64,000 nucleotides of DNA, taken from Amia ocellicauda (lineage: Eukaryota > Chordata > Actinopteri > Amiiformes > Amiidae). Location of the stretch: NCBI RefSeq assembly GCF_036373705.1, contig NC_089855.1, positions 50,114,318-50,178,317 of the forward strand, read 5' to 3'. The notes under the pieces were generated by a model, which was given only the letters and a program-made list of their open reading frames with translations, had not been told where the DNA came from and ran no database searches. The translations under genes were made by a program, and so were the position numbers. Shown here in pieces: positions 8,559 to 17,800 of this stretch; the stretch's first letter is position 1; every line of letters starts with the position of its first letter.

Positions 8559-8630
8559 GGTTCCATGGTGTAATGGTTAGCACTCTGGACTCTGAATCCA
8601 GTGATCTGAGTTCAAGTCTCGGTGGGGCCT
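8559..8630 (+). tRNA. tRNA-Gln (CTG) carried into E1
   Basis: A 72-nt tRNA-Gln with intact arms and anticodon CTG, opposite in orientation to the tRNA-Gln of the host units and lying inside the minor capsid gene. Acceptor GGTTCCA pairs with TGGGGCC using two wobbles. It differs from the F-unit copies at several positions, so it came from another unit of the array. Possibly functional. Confidence 0.85.
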
Positions 8631-8782
8631 GGGGCCCTTGGCAGGGGCAGTGGCAGGGAAGCGGTGGTCTCCCTGCGTGAGGGCCTGTGTCTGCGAATAA
8701 GGCCTGTTTATGATCCCTCTTGGGAGGCTTGGAGACGAGTTGGCGAAACCTCCGGGTCGGTGTGGTGCGTTCGCCTTCCTGA

Positions 8783-9031
8783 AACACCAAGGGCTGGGGC
8801 CCCCCGGTGGCGAGGGGTTTAAGTACTGTGAAGGAGAGAGGGACCAGAATTGGCCTCTGCAGAGTAGTGAAGATGGCGGTGAGGACAGCCACGAGGCCGA
8901 GGAGCAGGAGCAGTGGGATGAGCCCTGTGAAAGTCCGGAATGAGAGACGGATCTAGGATATCCGAGGCCTGAACCCAAGAACGTTCCTCTGGACCATACC
9001 CCTCCCAGTCGACCAAGTACTGCAGGCGTCC
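8783..9031 (-). mobile_element. Ty3/gypsy fragment: 3' end of pol with chromodomain
   Basis: On the minus strand the translation shows the chromodomain signature of fish gypsy integrases ([18 protein letters not shown], then SDILDPSLI and DFHRAHP), followed by a Pro/Arg-rich tail. It lacks all upstream pol domains and is joined at both ends to unrelated DNA. Confidence 0.85.
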
Positions 9032-9452
9032 TCTGAACCATTTTGTGCAGAATATATTCTGCATGTCTTTTGCTTCTGGCCGGCATGTTTCTCAAAACAT
9101 CCGTTACAACATCTCCCTCTGAACTCTCAACAGGTTCGGGCACCGCAACATCTTTATCAACCGTACCCCCCGCATCAGTCCCAGAACCATTTTCTTGAGA
9201 GGCCATGGTTAAAGTTAAAATGTTTTGATCTTTTTCACCCTGTCTAACCAGACGGAGGTAGCGCTGTAACGTGTTGCTATACATCTGGGCTTTGGAATAC
9301 TGATTTAAATCGGCCCTGGCCAGTGTAGCTTTCATTTCAGAGTCCAGGTTGTTTTCGGCCGTTTGTCTAATGGGCTCTGGCCCGACAACATTTTTTCTCA
9401 GTTTCTCAAGCTGCTCCTGAGGGATCAAAAACATTTTCTGAGCATATTCCAT
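9032..9452 (-). pseudogene. Duplicated 5' part of gene I (in the E1 insertion)
   Basis: Residues 1 to about 139 of gene I (full copy 13096-13839), nearly identical; the one coding difference noticed is Thr for Ile at codon 43. It runs directly into gypsy sequence, giving a long chimeric open frame with no biological support as a fusion. Confidence 0.9.
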
Positions 9453-9454
9453 TA

Positions 9455-9790
9455 TTAACCCACTCTGGAAGCTAGAAGACTGGTTAGGAAAGGCACGGCT
9501 ATGCTCAACAGCGGTCCTATAAAACCTCCGGTTTGATTAATCTTCTTTCTTTTTCTTTTAATAGAATACTTCTTATTAGCGATGATCTTGATAACCGCTT
9601 TTTGTTTTTTGAGTTTAGAATGTTGAGAAGGGGTTAGGGGTATATTACCGCGTAAGATGTTAAAAGCTATTTCACACAGGGTCTCGATCAAATCCGAGGG
9701 GGCCCCTGCCAGCACAGCTTTCCTATGGCGCGGGCTCCCCTCAAATAACATTTGCAAAAGCGGCAGATTTCTTTTAATCCGAACAGACAT
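9455..9790 (-). CDS. Duplicated complete copy of gene J (111 aa)
   Basis: Same protein as at 13842-14177. The gene is complete, but its neighbours are truncated and it now sits inside the minor capsid gene, away from the leftward promoter. Confidence 0.75.
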   Translation of the reverse strand: MSVRIKRNLPLLQMLFEGSPRHRKAVLAGAPSDLIETLCEIAFNILRGNIPLTPSQHSKLKKQKAVIKIIANKKYSIKRKRKKINQTGGFIGPLLSIAVPFLTSLLASRVG

Positions 9791-9796
9791 TCTTAT

Positions 9797-10127
9797 TTAT
9801 TTCCTTTTCTTTAGCACATACACTGCCGGCCAATCGGGCGGGCACAAACCTGTTCTGAGGCGAAAGTCTTCTGGGGTTTGTGCTTTTAAGTCCACAATCA
9901 AGTACCCGTAGGGTTTTTTGGTGGCATCCTCAAATGCCTCCAAAAAGAATTTGGTCTGGTTAGGGTACATTTGACGAGCCAAGACGGTGACCTGTAGTTT
10001 ATCTCTGGGGTTTTTAAAAAGAATTATATAATTGGCATTTAAATTAATAGTGCGGCTTTTTTTACCTTGAAAAAATAGATTTTGAACTAAATAAATAATA
10101 CTTAAATTCCTATGATGAGTGTACTTT
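9797..10127 (-). pseudogene. Duplicated 3' part of the packaging ATPase gene
   Basis: C-terminal half of the ATPase only (from LVQNLFFQGKK onward). Both Walker motifs are missing, so it is inactive. The breakpoint follows GTACTTT; the full gene continues with GTGAAAGC instead. Confidence 0.9.
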
Positions 10128-10559
10128 ACCCTATATCTCTAAACAGAGTGTACAAGGTGTCAAAACCTGGTATTAGCATTCAAACCAAAGGACAACTGGG
10201 GCGTATATTAGGGTTCTATTCTGACACAGAGAGCAGGTTCTCAGAAGTGGTGGCACCCTTCCCGGCTGACATCAGTGGCGGCTTTTACACTCTTTATGTG
10301 TATACGGATATCATAACACACCAGAGGGTCGGGGATAGCTATGTCCCCCTTTTGAGAAATGTACTTATTAAAGGTAAAAGCAATGACATGGTCACAATTA
10401 CTTATGACAAGCCACACTACGTACCAGTCTCAAAGACCCACTTTGACAACATCACGATCGAAGTAAAATCGGATCAGAATATCAACGTACCCTTCCGCTT
10501 CGGTAAAGTTATTGTCAAACTACATTTTCGACCCCTGAAACAGTGTGTACATTGTTAAA

Positions 10560-11048
10560 ATGGCTACCTCGAGGGGTTATGTAGATCCTAGCGCCTATGT
10601 GGATTATTACAAGATGCAAGCCGTGAACGGCTTGCCCGGTTTTGTAGGAGCCCCCACAATGTATGGAGCCGGTCTAGGAGGACTCTTTCGTGGTCTCTTT
10701 AGAATGGCCGTACCCCTGCTTAAGAGAGGCTCTGCTATAGCCAGACCCCACTTGAAATCAGCGGCTAAAAATATTGTTAGTGACGTGTTCACCAATGTTA
10801 TGAACCGGGCAGCTAGCCATGAGCAGCAGGAGGGTTCGGGTCTCATGGTAATGGCGAGGAGGGGGGGTAAAAGAAGAAACAGTATGTGTCCACCAGGGCG
10901 ACGAAGATCCGTGGCTAACAAAAAACGAAGAAGCTCTCATTCTCCAACATATCGTGGAAACACTTGGAGAAGGAAGCAGCACAAGAAAAAACCTGCAAAA
11001 AGAAAGTCTCAAAGAAAGACAAATAGAGCCTCAGGATACATCTTTTAA
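10560..11048 (+). CDS. Adenovirus-pX-like core/minor virion protein (E1, 162 aa)
   Basis: Starts one base after the minor capsid stop (TAAAATG). The N-terminus (RGYVDPSAYVDYYKMQAV, then GLPGF and APTMYGAGLGGLFRGLF) is the pattern shared by Polinton and adintovirus proteins of the adenovirus pX/mu group. A hydrophobic-amphipathic stretch (residues about 35-60) could act on membranes. The C-terminal half is extremely basic (GKRRN, NKKRRSS, HKKKPAKRKSQRK), as for a DNA-condensing core protein. E1 has Trp where E2 and E3 have Arg near residue 138. Packaged-DNA binding is inferred from composition and family. Confidence 0.88.
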   Translation: MATSRGYVDPSAYVDYYKMQAVNGLPGFVGAPTMYGAGLGGLFRGLFRMAVPLLKRGSAIARPHLKSAAKNIVSDVFTNVMNRAASHEQQEGSGLMVMARRGGKRRNSMCPPGRRRSVANKKRRSSHSPTYRGNTWRRKQHKKKPAKRKSQRKTNRASGYIF

Positions 11049-11050
11049 AA

Positions 11051-12358
11051 ATGTCTTTTGTCCACAGTCTATCGGAAGAATGCGTCAAATCAGAACTGGA
11101 TCTGTTTACAGTTCCATACACTCAAACGAGTATAGATAAGAGCATATATGTAGAGATACCCCCTCTTTCCGCAATTTCAGATACGGCCCCTCTGGAGTTT
11201 TTTATTGCTGGCAATGGCGAGGATTATATTGATTTGAATAACACATTTATTTTAATGAACTGTAAAGTGACTGATGAGGATGGCGATGCAATCGAGAAGA
11301 CGGCCAACGCTGGGGTCATCAATTACCCGGTGGCCACCATGTTTTCACAGGTGGATGTGACCCTGGGAGATCGGCTCATTAGTCAAAGCAGCAATACTTA
11401 CCCCTATAGGGCCATGATGGAGTGTATCCTTAATTATAGTGAGGAGACCCTAAGCAAACAGTTCAGCCCCGGCCTTTTCTTCAAAGACACCCCGGAAGCT
11501 ATGGACGACCAGGATCCAGAGGGACTCAATAAGGGTTTGCAAAAAAGAACGGCCTTTTCAACAGAAGGGAGGACCTTTGAGCTAATGGGACATATTCATG
11601 CAGACATATTTTTCCAAGAAAAACTCATGCTCAACGGAGTAGACATTAAAATTAAAATGATCCGTAGTAAAAGTGCTTTTTGTCTGATGACCCCTGATAC
11701 TGAAAAATATAAACTGACCATATTATCGGCCTCGCTGTTTGTGAAAAAAGTATCCGTCTCCCCGGCGGTTAAACTAGGACATGCGCAGGCTTTAATGACG
11801 GCAAACGCCAAGTACCCGATCGAAAGAGTCTATATGAAAGTCCACAGTATCCCCGCAGGGACACGGGTGATGAACCAGGAAAATCTGTTTCTAGGCCAGC
11901 TCCCAAAACAGGTTATTATAGGTCTCGTGGATAATGATGCATTTACCGGGGTTTACAACAAGAACCCCTTTAACTTTAAACATTATAACGCGGAATTTAT
12001 AGCACTGTACGTCGATGGTGTGCAGGTTCCATCCAGACCTTTTCAACCTGACTTTGAAAACGGCAACGCGGTTCGTGAATATTACAGTCTAGTACTGGCT
12101 ACGGGTCGCCATCTCAAGGATCAACCTCTGCTGATCGATCGCCGGGAATACTGCAGCGGTTACACCCTGTACGGTTTCAACCTGACCCCTGACGAAGAGT
12201 GTGGACAACATTTTTCACTGATGAAGACGGGCAATATGCGTTTGGAGATGCGTTTCAAGCAGCCTCTACCACGCACTGTAAATATGGTCGTGTATGCTGT
12301 GTTTGACAACATTATTGAGGTGAATCAGAGGAGAAACGTTCTGTATGATTATTATTAA
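11051..12358 (+). CDS. MCP: Major capsid protein, double jelly-roll (E1, 435 aa)
   Basis: Follows the pX-like gene by 2 bases. Recognised by Polinton capsid patterns: PLEFFIAGNGEDYIDLNNTF near the start, the middle block with MFSQVDVTLGDRLIS, and the C-terminal REYCSGYTLYGFNLTPDE, then FKQPLPRTVNMVVYAVFDN. Trimers of such proteins form the hexagonal capsomers of an icosahedral virion. The length is normal and the gene is intact in E1 and E2 with the same sequence length. Its C-terminal codons overlap an alternative ATG of the protease. Confidence 0.93.
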   Translation: MSFVHSLSEECVKSELDLFTVPYTQTSIDKSIYVEIPPLSAISDTAPLEFFIAGNGEDYIDLNNTFILMNCKVTDEDGDAIEKTANAGVINYPVATMFSQVDVTLGDRLISQSSNTYPYRAMMECILNYSEETLSKQFSPGLFFKDTPEAMDDQDPEGLNKGLQKRTAFSTEGRTFELMGHIHADIFFQEKLMLNGVDIKIKMIRSKSAFCLMTPDTEKYKLTILSASLFVKKVSVSPAVKLGHAQALMTANAKYPIERVYMKVHSIPAGTRVMNQENLFLGQLPKQVIIGLVDNDAFTGVYNKNPFNFKHYNAEFIALYVDGVQVPSRPFQPDFENGNAVREYYSLVLATGRHLKDQPLLIDRREYCSGYTLYGFNLTPDEECGQHFSLMKTGNMRLEMRFKQPLPRTVNMVVYAVFDNIIEVNQRRNVLYDYY

Positions 12359-12359
12359 A

Positions 12360-12917
12360 ATGAACACCAGAGAGCTCAACCACATCATGAATGCCCTGGA
12401 CGGCTCACGGAAAGTGTTTCAAGGAGTCTACGCCTGCGACCAGCTGCCTAAATTTAAGATCAAGAATTTACCTGCAATGTACATAATCAACACACACCCT
12501 AAAAATATGCCCGGAGAACATTGGCTGGCTATTTATCTAAGGGAGGACCGCCGTGGGGAATTTTTTGATTCCTATGGAAACCCCCCGGATTTCAGACCTT
12601 TCCCTCGGAAGATCAATAACTTTCTGCTCAACAACTGTCAAGAAACCATTTACAGCGGTCGTCAAGTACAAAGTCTTCAGACCTTCACTTGTGGTCAACA
12701 CTGTGTGTTTTTCTTATATCATAGATCTAAAGGAAGGTCATACCCCGATATTATGTCCTTGTACAGTGAGGATTTAGGCCAAAATGATACAAAAGTGGCA
12801 GAGTTTGTCAGGACACTGTGGACCCCCCCTTATAACACAATTACTTACGACCCTAGCCAGCCATGTATACAGATGGGGTGTTCTTGTGAGGATTTTAAAA
12901 GATGTCATGCGTGTTAA
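12360..12917 (+). CDS. PRO: Adenain-like cysteine protease (E1, 185 aa)
   Basis: Virion maturation protease, clan CE. The expected order is present: H54 (PGEHWLAIYL), D70 (FFDSYGNPP), Q104 (RQVQSLQ) and nucleophile C111 (TFTCGQHCVFFLYHR). The spacing matches adenovirus protease closely. The ATG at 12360 lies one base after the capsid stop; an earlier in-frame ATG (12345) overlaps the capsid gene and would add five residues. It probably cleaves the capsid or core proteins encoded just upstream. Last gene of the rightward block. Confidence 0.92.
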   Translation: MNTRELNHIMNALDGSRKVFQGVYACDQLPKFKIKNLPAMYIINTHPKNMPGEHWLAIYLREDRRGEFFDSYGNPPDFRPFPRKINNFLLNNCQETIYSGRQVQSLQTFTCGQHCVFFLYHRSKGRSYPDIMSLYSEDLGQNDTKVAEFVRTLWTPPYNTITYDPSQPCIQMGCSCEDFKRCHAC

Positions 12918-13095
12918 AGTGAAAAAATAATGAAAACAGCCTTTGAATCATTAGTTTTGTTTTTATTCAACACAAATCTTATACAAAGCAGGGTTATGTT
13001 ATAAATAAATGTACAACATTTGAAAATAAAAATAAAAAATAAAAAAATTGTTTGTCGGTTCCTTATTTACAGGGGAGACAAATAAAAACATGAGA
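12918..13095. terminator. Shared polyadenylation region between convergent blocks (E1)
   Basis: 178 bp, very AT-rich, with AATAAA-type signals on both strands (for example ATAAATAAA near 13001 on plus; TTTATT near 12958 on minus). It lies between the protease and gene I stop codons. It is conserved in E2 (37759-37936) and recognisable in E3. Confidence 0.75.
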
Positions 13096-13839
13096 TTAAT
13101 AAGCTTCCCAACGATGGATAGATCCTGAGGAGGGTTGCTCAACACGGTCAGAGTAATGAGATATCGGCGTCAGATCAGTCACCACCTCTTTACACAGACG
13201 GATTTTTTGTCGCGTTTCCTGGTTAGGGACTGTTGATTGGGGCATGTTCAGACAGGCCATCGCCTGTAGGAAAGCATTCCAGCCTACAGGTCGGCGACTA
13301 TCGGGTACCTTATTAGTGCTAGTGACACTCTTCAACAAATCAAACATGTGTGAACCTTTGATCAGTTGTCCTTTAAAAACAAATTCACCCTGTTCATTCC
13401 AAGTCGTTACCCGCGGTTTCTGAACCATTTTGTGCAGAATATATTCTGCATGTCTTTTGCTTCTGGCCGGCATGTTTCTCAAAACATCCGTTACAACATC
13501 TCCCTCTGAACTCTCAACAGGTTCGGGCACCGCAACATCTTTATCAACCGTACCCCCCGCATCAGTCCCAGAACCATTTTCTTGAGAGGCCATGGTTAAA
13601 GTTAAAATGTTTTGATCTTTTTCACCCTGTCTAACCAGACGGAGGTAGCGCTGTAACGTGTTGCTATACATCTGGGCTTTGGAATACTGATTTAAATCGG
13701 CCCTGGCCAGTATAGCTTTCATTTCAGAGTCCAGGTTGTTTTCGGCCGTTTGTCTAATGGGCTCTGGCCCGACAACATTTTTTCTCAGTTTCTCAAGCTG
13801 CTCCTGAGGGATCAAAAACATTTTCTGAGCATATTCCAT
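13096..13839 (-). CDS. Conserved Polinton gene I, unknown function (E1, 247 aa)
   Basis: Last gene of the leftward block. N-terminal half: MEYAQKMFLIPQEQLEKL, then helical, likely coiled-coil sequence; an acidic Ser/Gly linker follows (around residues 85-120). The C-terminal domain has WNEQGEFVFKGQLIKGSHMFDLL, then RPVGWNAF and LNMPQSTVPN, a pattern I associate with many animal Polintons, where it has no agreed name. It is open in E1, E2 and even the decayed E3. Likely a virion or assembly protein, by position next to gene J and the ATPase. Confidence 0.82.
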   Translation of the reverse strand: MEYAQKMFLIPQEQLEKLRKNVVGPEPIRQTAENNLDSEMKAILARADLNQYSKAQMYSNTLQRYLRLVRQGEKDQNILTLTMASQENGSGTDAGGTVDKDVAVPEPVESSEGDVVTDVLRNMPARSKRHAEYILHKMVQKPRVTTWNEQGEFVFKGQLIKGSHMFDLLKSVTSTNKVPDSRRPVGWNAFLQAMACLNMPQSTVPNQETRQKIRLCKEVVTDLTPISHYSDRVEQPSSGSIHRWEAY

Positions 13840-13841
13840 TA

Positions 13842-14177
13842 TTAACCCACTCTGGAAGCTAGAAGACTGGTTAGGAAAGGCACGGCTATGCTCAACAGCG
13901 GTCCTATAAAACCTCCGGTTTGATTAATCTTCTTTCTTTTTCTTTTAATAGAATACTTCTTATTAGCGATGATCTTGATAACCGCTTTTTGTTTTTTGAG
14001 TTTAGAATGTTGAGAAGGGGTTAGGGGTATATTACCGCGTAAGATGTTAAAAGCTATTTCACACAGGGTCTCGATCAAATCCGAGGGGGCCCCTGCCAGC
14101 ACAGCTTTCCTATGGCGCGGGCTCCCCTCAAATAACATTTGCAAAAGCGGCAGATTTCTTTTAATCCGAACAGACAT
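13842..14177 (-). CDS. Conserved Polinton gene J, small basic protein with hydrophobic tail (E1, 111 aa)
   Basis: Residues 1-75 are helical. A basic run (IKRKRKK, about 77-84) precedes QTGGFIGPLLSIAVPFLTSL, a Gly-rich hydrophobic C-terminus that could insert into or disrupt membranes. Two bases separate it from gene I and six from the ATPase, so the three are probably on one transcript. Small proteins with this QTGGF-type tail recur in vertebrate Polintons. An entry or scaffold role like adenovirus pVI is only a guess. Confidence 0.82.
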   Translation of the reverse strand: MSVRIKRNLPLLQMLFEGSPRHRKAVLAGAPSDLIETLCEIAFNILRGNIPLTPSQHSKLKKQKAVIKIIANKKYSIKRKRKKINQTGGFIGPLLSIAVPFLTSLLASRVG

Positions 14178-14183
14178 TCTTAT

Positions 14184-14855
14184 TTATTTCCTTTTCTTTA
14201 GCACATACACTGCCGGCCAATCGGGCGGGCACAAACCTGTTCTGAGGCGAAAGTCTTCTGGGGTTTGTGCTTTTAAGTCCACAATCAAGTACCCGTAGGG
14301 TTTTTTGGTGGCATCCTCAAATGCCTCCAAAAAGAATTTGGTCTGGTTAGGGTACATTTGACGAGCCAAGACGGTGACCTGTAGTTTATCTCTGGGGTTT
14401 TTAAAAAGAATTATATAATTGGCATTTAAATTAATAGTGCGGCTTTTTTTACCTTGAAAAAATAGATTTTGAACTAAATAAATAATACTTAAATTCCTAT
14501 GATGAGTGTACTTTGTGAAAGCTTTTTCCACTTCACTGTTGTCACCGGCCTGCTCCATCAGGTCATCAAGGATCACTAGATTAGTTTGTCCGGGCGGGAA
14601 CAGGTCATCGTCACACAACGAGGCGGGGAGACCTTGCACAAATTTCAGATTATTTTTTTTTGATGCCAAATCATCGTAGAGAGGTTGCCAGCAAGAGTAA
14701 CACCACACTATGTTGTCAAGAGCTTGGGACACGGTTGCGTCCACATCTTCTATGATGTTCTTTATAAGATAGCTCTTACCCGAATTGGAGGGACCGGCTA
14801 TAATACAGGAGAAAGGGTGTTGAAGTCTGTTATCAAAACCACTGCTAATATCCAT
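14184..14855 (-). CDS. ATP: DNA-packaging ATPase, FtsK/HerA-A32 type (E1, 223 aa)
   Basis: Pumps the genome into the capsid. Walker A is GPSNSGKS (residues 21-28). Walker B is LVILDDLM with D97 and D98. A conserved Gln (LVQNLFF) lies downstream in the sensor region. The length is typical of A32-like ATPases of Polintons and relatives. The start ATG overlaps the end of the polymerase gene by 11 bp. Intact here; nonsense-mutated in E2. Confidence 0.93.
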   Translation of the reverse strand: MDISSGFDNRLQHPFSCIIAGPSNSGKSYLIKNIIEDVDATVSQALDNIVWCYSCWQPLYDDLASKKNNLKFVQGLPASLCDDDLFPPGQTNLVILDDLMEQAGDNSEVEKAFTKYTHHRNLSIIYLVQNLFFQGKKSRTINLNANYIILFKNPRDKLQVTVLARQMYPNQTKFFLEAFEDATKKPYGYLIVDLKAQTPEDFRLRTGLCPPDWPAVYVLKKRK

Positions 14856-17800
14856 AAGGCAGAGTGGTATAATCAGTCTTCAACACTCTTTTATTGTACA
14901 CCACCCTGAACCGTTTGTTTAGTGATCTATTTTCCAATGTGTACCCCTTTTTATTGTGATAGATCTGATTTCCGGCTGTAATAATCTCGCGAGGAGGCGC
15001 GTCTTTCTCGGTTACAAAACTTTGTACCAGGGTCGTCAGAGACTTGATGTTAATGAGCTTGTTGTTACAATGGTTCAGAGTGAAACCCTTAACTTTCATA
15101 CAGGTCTTACCCGCAGCCGTTCTGTATGCGTAAGTCTTAGGACCCCCTGAAACAAACTCCACTATGTGGTCCTGAGGATCTAGCTCGCTCGTTAACTCCC
15201 CAAGGTAGTCCCCGAGGGGAGGGACCCAATCCCCTGGCCTGGTGACAAAGATTACAGAGTCAGTATCATGATAGAGCGTGCGTTCCTTTAGCTGATCCAT
15301 TAAGTTGTACAGTTCAAGCCGGGCGTAAGCCGTGGTAAAAACCGCTATGAAAACATTAACGTTTCCCTGTTTGGTGGGGAAATCTTTAGGGGCCCTCCAC
15401 TGGACCTGTGCCACGTGGTCATTTAAGAATTGAAAGTGTGATACTGCATGTTGTTTGGAAAAGATAAATTCTATAAACTGTTCAGGGGTTTTAATCAAGG
15501 TTGTGTTTAGACGGTTATTTCTTTCCCCAAACTTACCCCACAGACTGTTTAAAATCAGTTTGGACATTTGTCTCTTGGCGGGGTTTACAGTTATGTTCCC
15601 CGGCTCTAGACGGATCCCTTCCTTTTCAAAATATTGCTGAACGTACCGCTCTTTGGCAGCGGAGTCAACACACCATGAGGGATAGCCCGATGCCTCCTGT
15701 TTCTCTTTCAGATGGGTCATAATGTACTCAGCAAAAAGAGTATCAGATTTTTCAGAAAAATGCCAAACCTCATACACCTTACCGACTCTGTAACCTTTCT
15801 CCACCGCCTTGTCAAGCTCAATGCTACACCAGACACCCGTCAGCGCTCTCTCGTCATCACTGTGCAGACAAGAGGTATTTTGATTTTCAGTTTCCACACA
15901 CGTTCTACACAGAGGGAACATCAATTTTCCCGAACACCTGTAAGGCAACACGGGTAGGAACAGCTCACGAGGAGGGTACATGGTGACTTTGATCAAACCA
16001 AAGTACTGTCCGATTTCGAGAAAGTCACGATAAACAATGGTTGGATGCCCCACCGGGTACATTTTGGTCTTGTTGACATAAGGGTACAGACTGGTGAAAT
16101 CATAGTAATCTACTCTCTCACCCTCCTTTACCTCATAATGTAAACAGAGGGCGTTGATACGACCCCCAAATAACGCATCCCTGGGCTCTAGACGTTCAGG
16201 AAAGTCCAAGGTTTCCATAAGCCGTTGTACCCCCACATCCTGTTGCTTCAAGGTCGTCCACGCGTGTTCCCAAATCACCAGTACATTCAAACCATAGGTG
16301 TTTTTTAAAGTTTCAATTCGTTCCTGGAAATCATAGTACATATCACCGCAGAGTTTTTGTGTTACGGGGTTAAAGGTGTTTGGGTCGAAGCACTGAGGAC
16401 AGCCATGGTAAATACAACCAGCAAACTCATAAGCGGTACGCCGCCCAGACACGTCGCTAAAACCGTCTAAGTAGTAAGGACCCATTTTGACTTCCTCTTG
16501 ATTTAAAGCATGTCTGATGAAGATGTTATCCCGGGCACTCAGATATTCCAGCCACTGTATGGAGACAGTCGAAAAGTTCTTTTGTCTAGCACGATAGTTG
16601 TCAGAAGTGGTGTCCGCTATAGTGTTTTTCTGCAAGAAATTGGATCGATACATTTTCATGCAGAGAGACGCTATGGTCACACTTTGCAAAGGGTCGAGAC
16701 CCGACGTGTTGATAACCTCGGTGCGGAAACGCAAACAGGCTTCTTTAAGGATCACCACATCATTTTTACAATAAGCGGCCATCTCTTCTCGGAAATCAAA
16801 AACACCCCCCTTAACCGTATTGTACCATTTAAAGAATTCCTCCCTCTCATGAGACATCATAGTATCAACCCCATAATAAGAGGCGGGCGGGTAGGACCCT
16901 CGATAATTTTGAGTGTCCTTAGTATTAAAAAAATGGCAGAACCAACCTTTCTTCTGAGCCTCAAAACCCAGAGCTTTAGGCAAAGCGCTCAATTTCATGG
17001 GGAGGAAATTTAACGAGTCTATGTAACGTTGGTTGAAAGCCTCGTCGGTGAAACACATGATCTTGCTACCCTGAGCTATTATTTTTGGGGTCACCCCATT
17101 TTCCACCAGATACTTCATCAATATGTAAGAATCATAACCCTTAGCATTGTGGGCAATAAATGTGTAATTGAGGTATTTTGGACCGCGATACCGCGTAAAG
17201 AAATCCCTGACACAACTCTCACCGCTAGCTGACCACTCACAATCCAACATGTCAATACAGTGTATATAATTAGCAACATGGACCCCGTTTTCTTGCCGGC
17301 ATTCAAAATCAAAAAAGACATACCGGTTGTGCGGCGGCTCCTTTTTAACCGGCTGAATAAAGCACTGGTGTTCAGACCCCGGGGTTAAATCCGCATTACA
17401 GATCCTACATCTCGGTTCCAGACATTTGTGTGGTTTAACCTCATGAAAACGGTACTGGAGGCAACTGCGGGCAATATTTAGTTTGATCACAATAACTCCG
17501 TTTTTTAACCCCCTCAGCAGCGGCCCTCTGCACCTTATGTTCGGAAAAACAGAACGCGGAGAGACAAATCCTTAAGCAATCTTTACATCGGATGGTAGGG
17601 GCCAAACCCTTACGACATTGCGGATTGAAACAGACGTTACAGTAACCGTCACAGCGGTGCTTAAGCTTATCATTGAAGGCCTTATAACACCAATGACAAA
17701 CATACGAACAACCCAAAAAAGCCGTCAAACTCTTTATTCCAAAGTAATGACTATCACTTAGGAAGAGAAACAGTGTCTGTGTATGGGTTTCAGGATGTGT

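Larger units (their letters stand above)
8493..10345. other. Chimeric 1,853-bp insertion/duplication in E1
   Basis: Absent from E2. Four pieces in order: an inverted piece of a tRNA unit (8493-8782, like 3840-4125 in reverse, with several differences); a Ty3/gypsy fragment (8783-9031); a direct copy of the leftward block (9032-10127, matching 13419-14514 with one difference noticed, at 9325); and, after a 13-bp filler, a 205-bp repeat of the minor capsid gene (10141-10345 matching 8288-8492). Removing it gives E1 nearly the length of E2. Confidence 0.9.
7908..10558 (+). pseudogene. mCP: Minor capsid (penton-like) gene, split by a chimeric insertion (E1)
   Basis: The 5' part (7908-8492) encodes the classic Polinton minor capsid start: FYVTLPSNAS, then WEVGLAEIQYPYTW. 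The frame is then interrupted by foreign and duplicated DNA and resumes at 10141, repeating 205 bp already present (8288-8492), before ending at 10558. E2 has it whole (265 aa). The protein is expected to be a single jelly-roll vertex subunit. Homology to Polinton minor capsids is recognised from the N-terminal motif; the fold is family knowledge. Confidence 0.9.

Noticed and set aside
8577-9452. 291-codon frame that looks like a gene I fusion protein
   Set aside because: Artefact of the chimeric insertion: gene I start, gypsy DNA in another frame, then tRNA-unit DNA.
16510-17013. 167-codon plus-strand frame over the polymerase (also 41351-41854)
   Set aside because: Antisense shadow of the exonuclease region.
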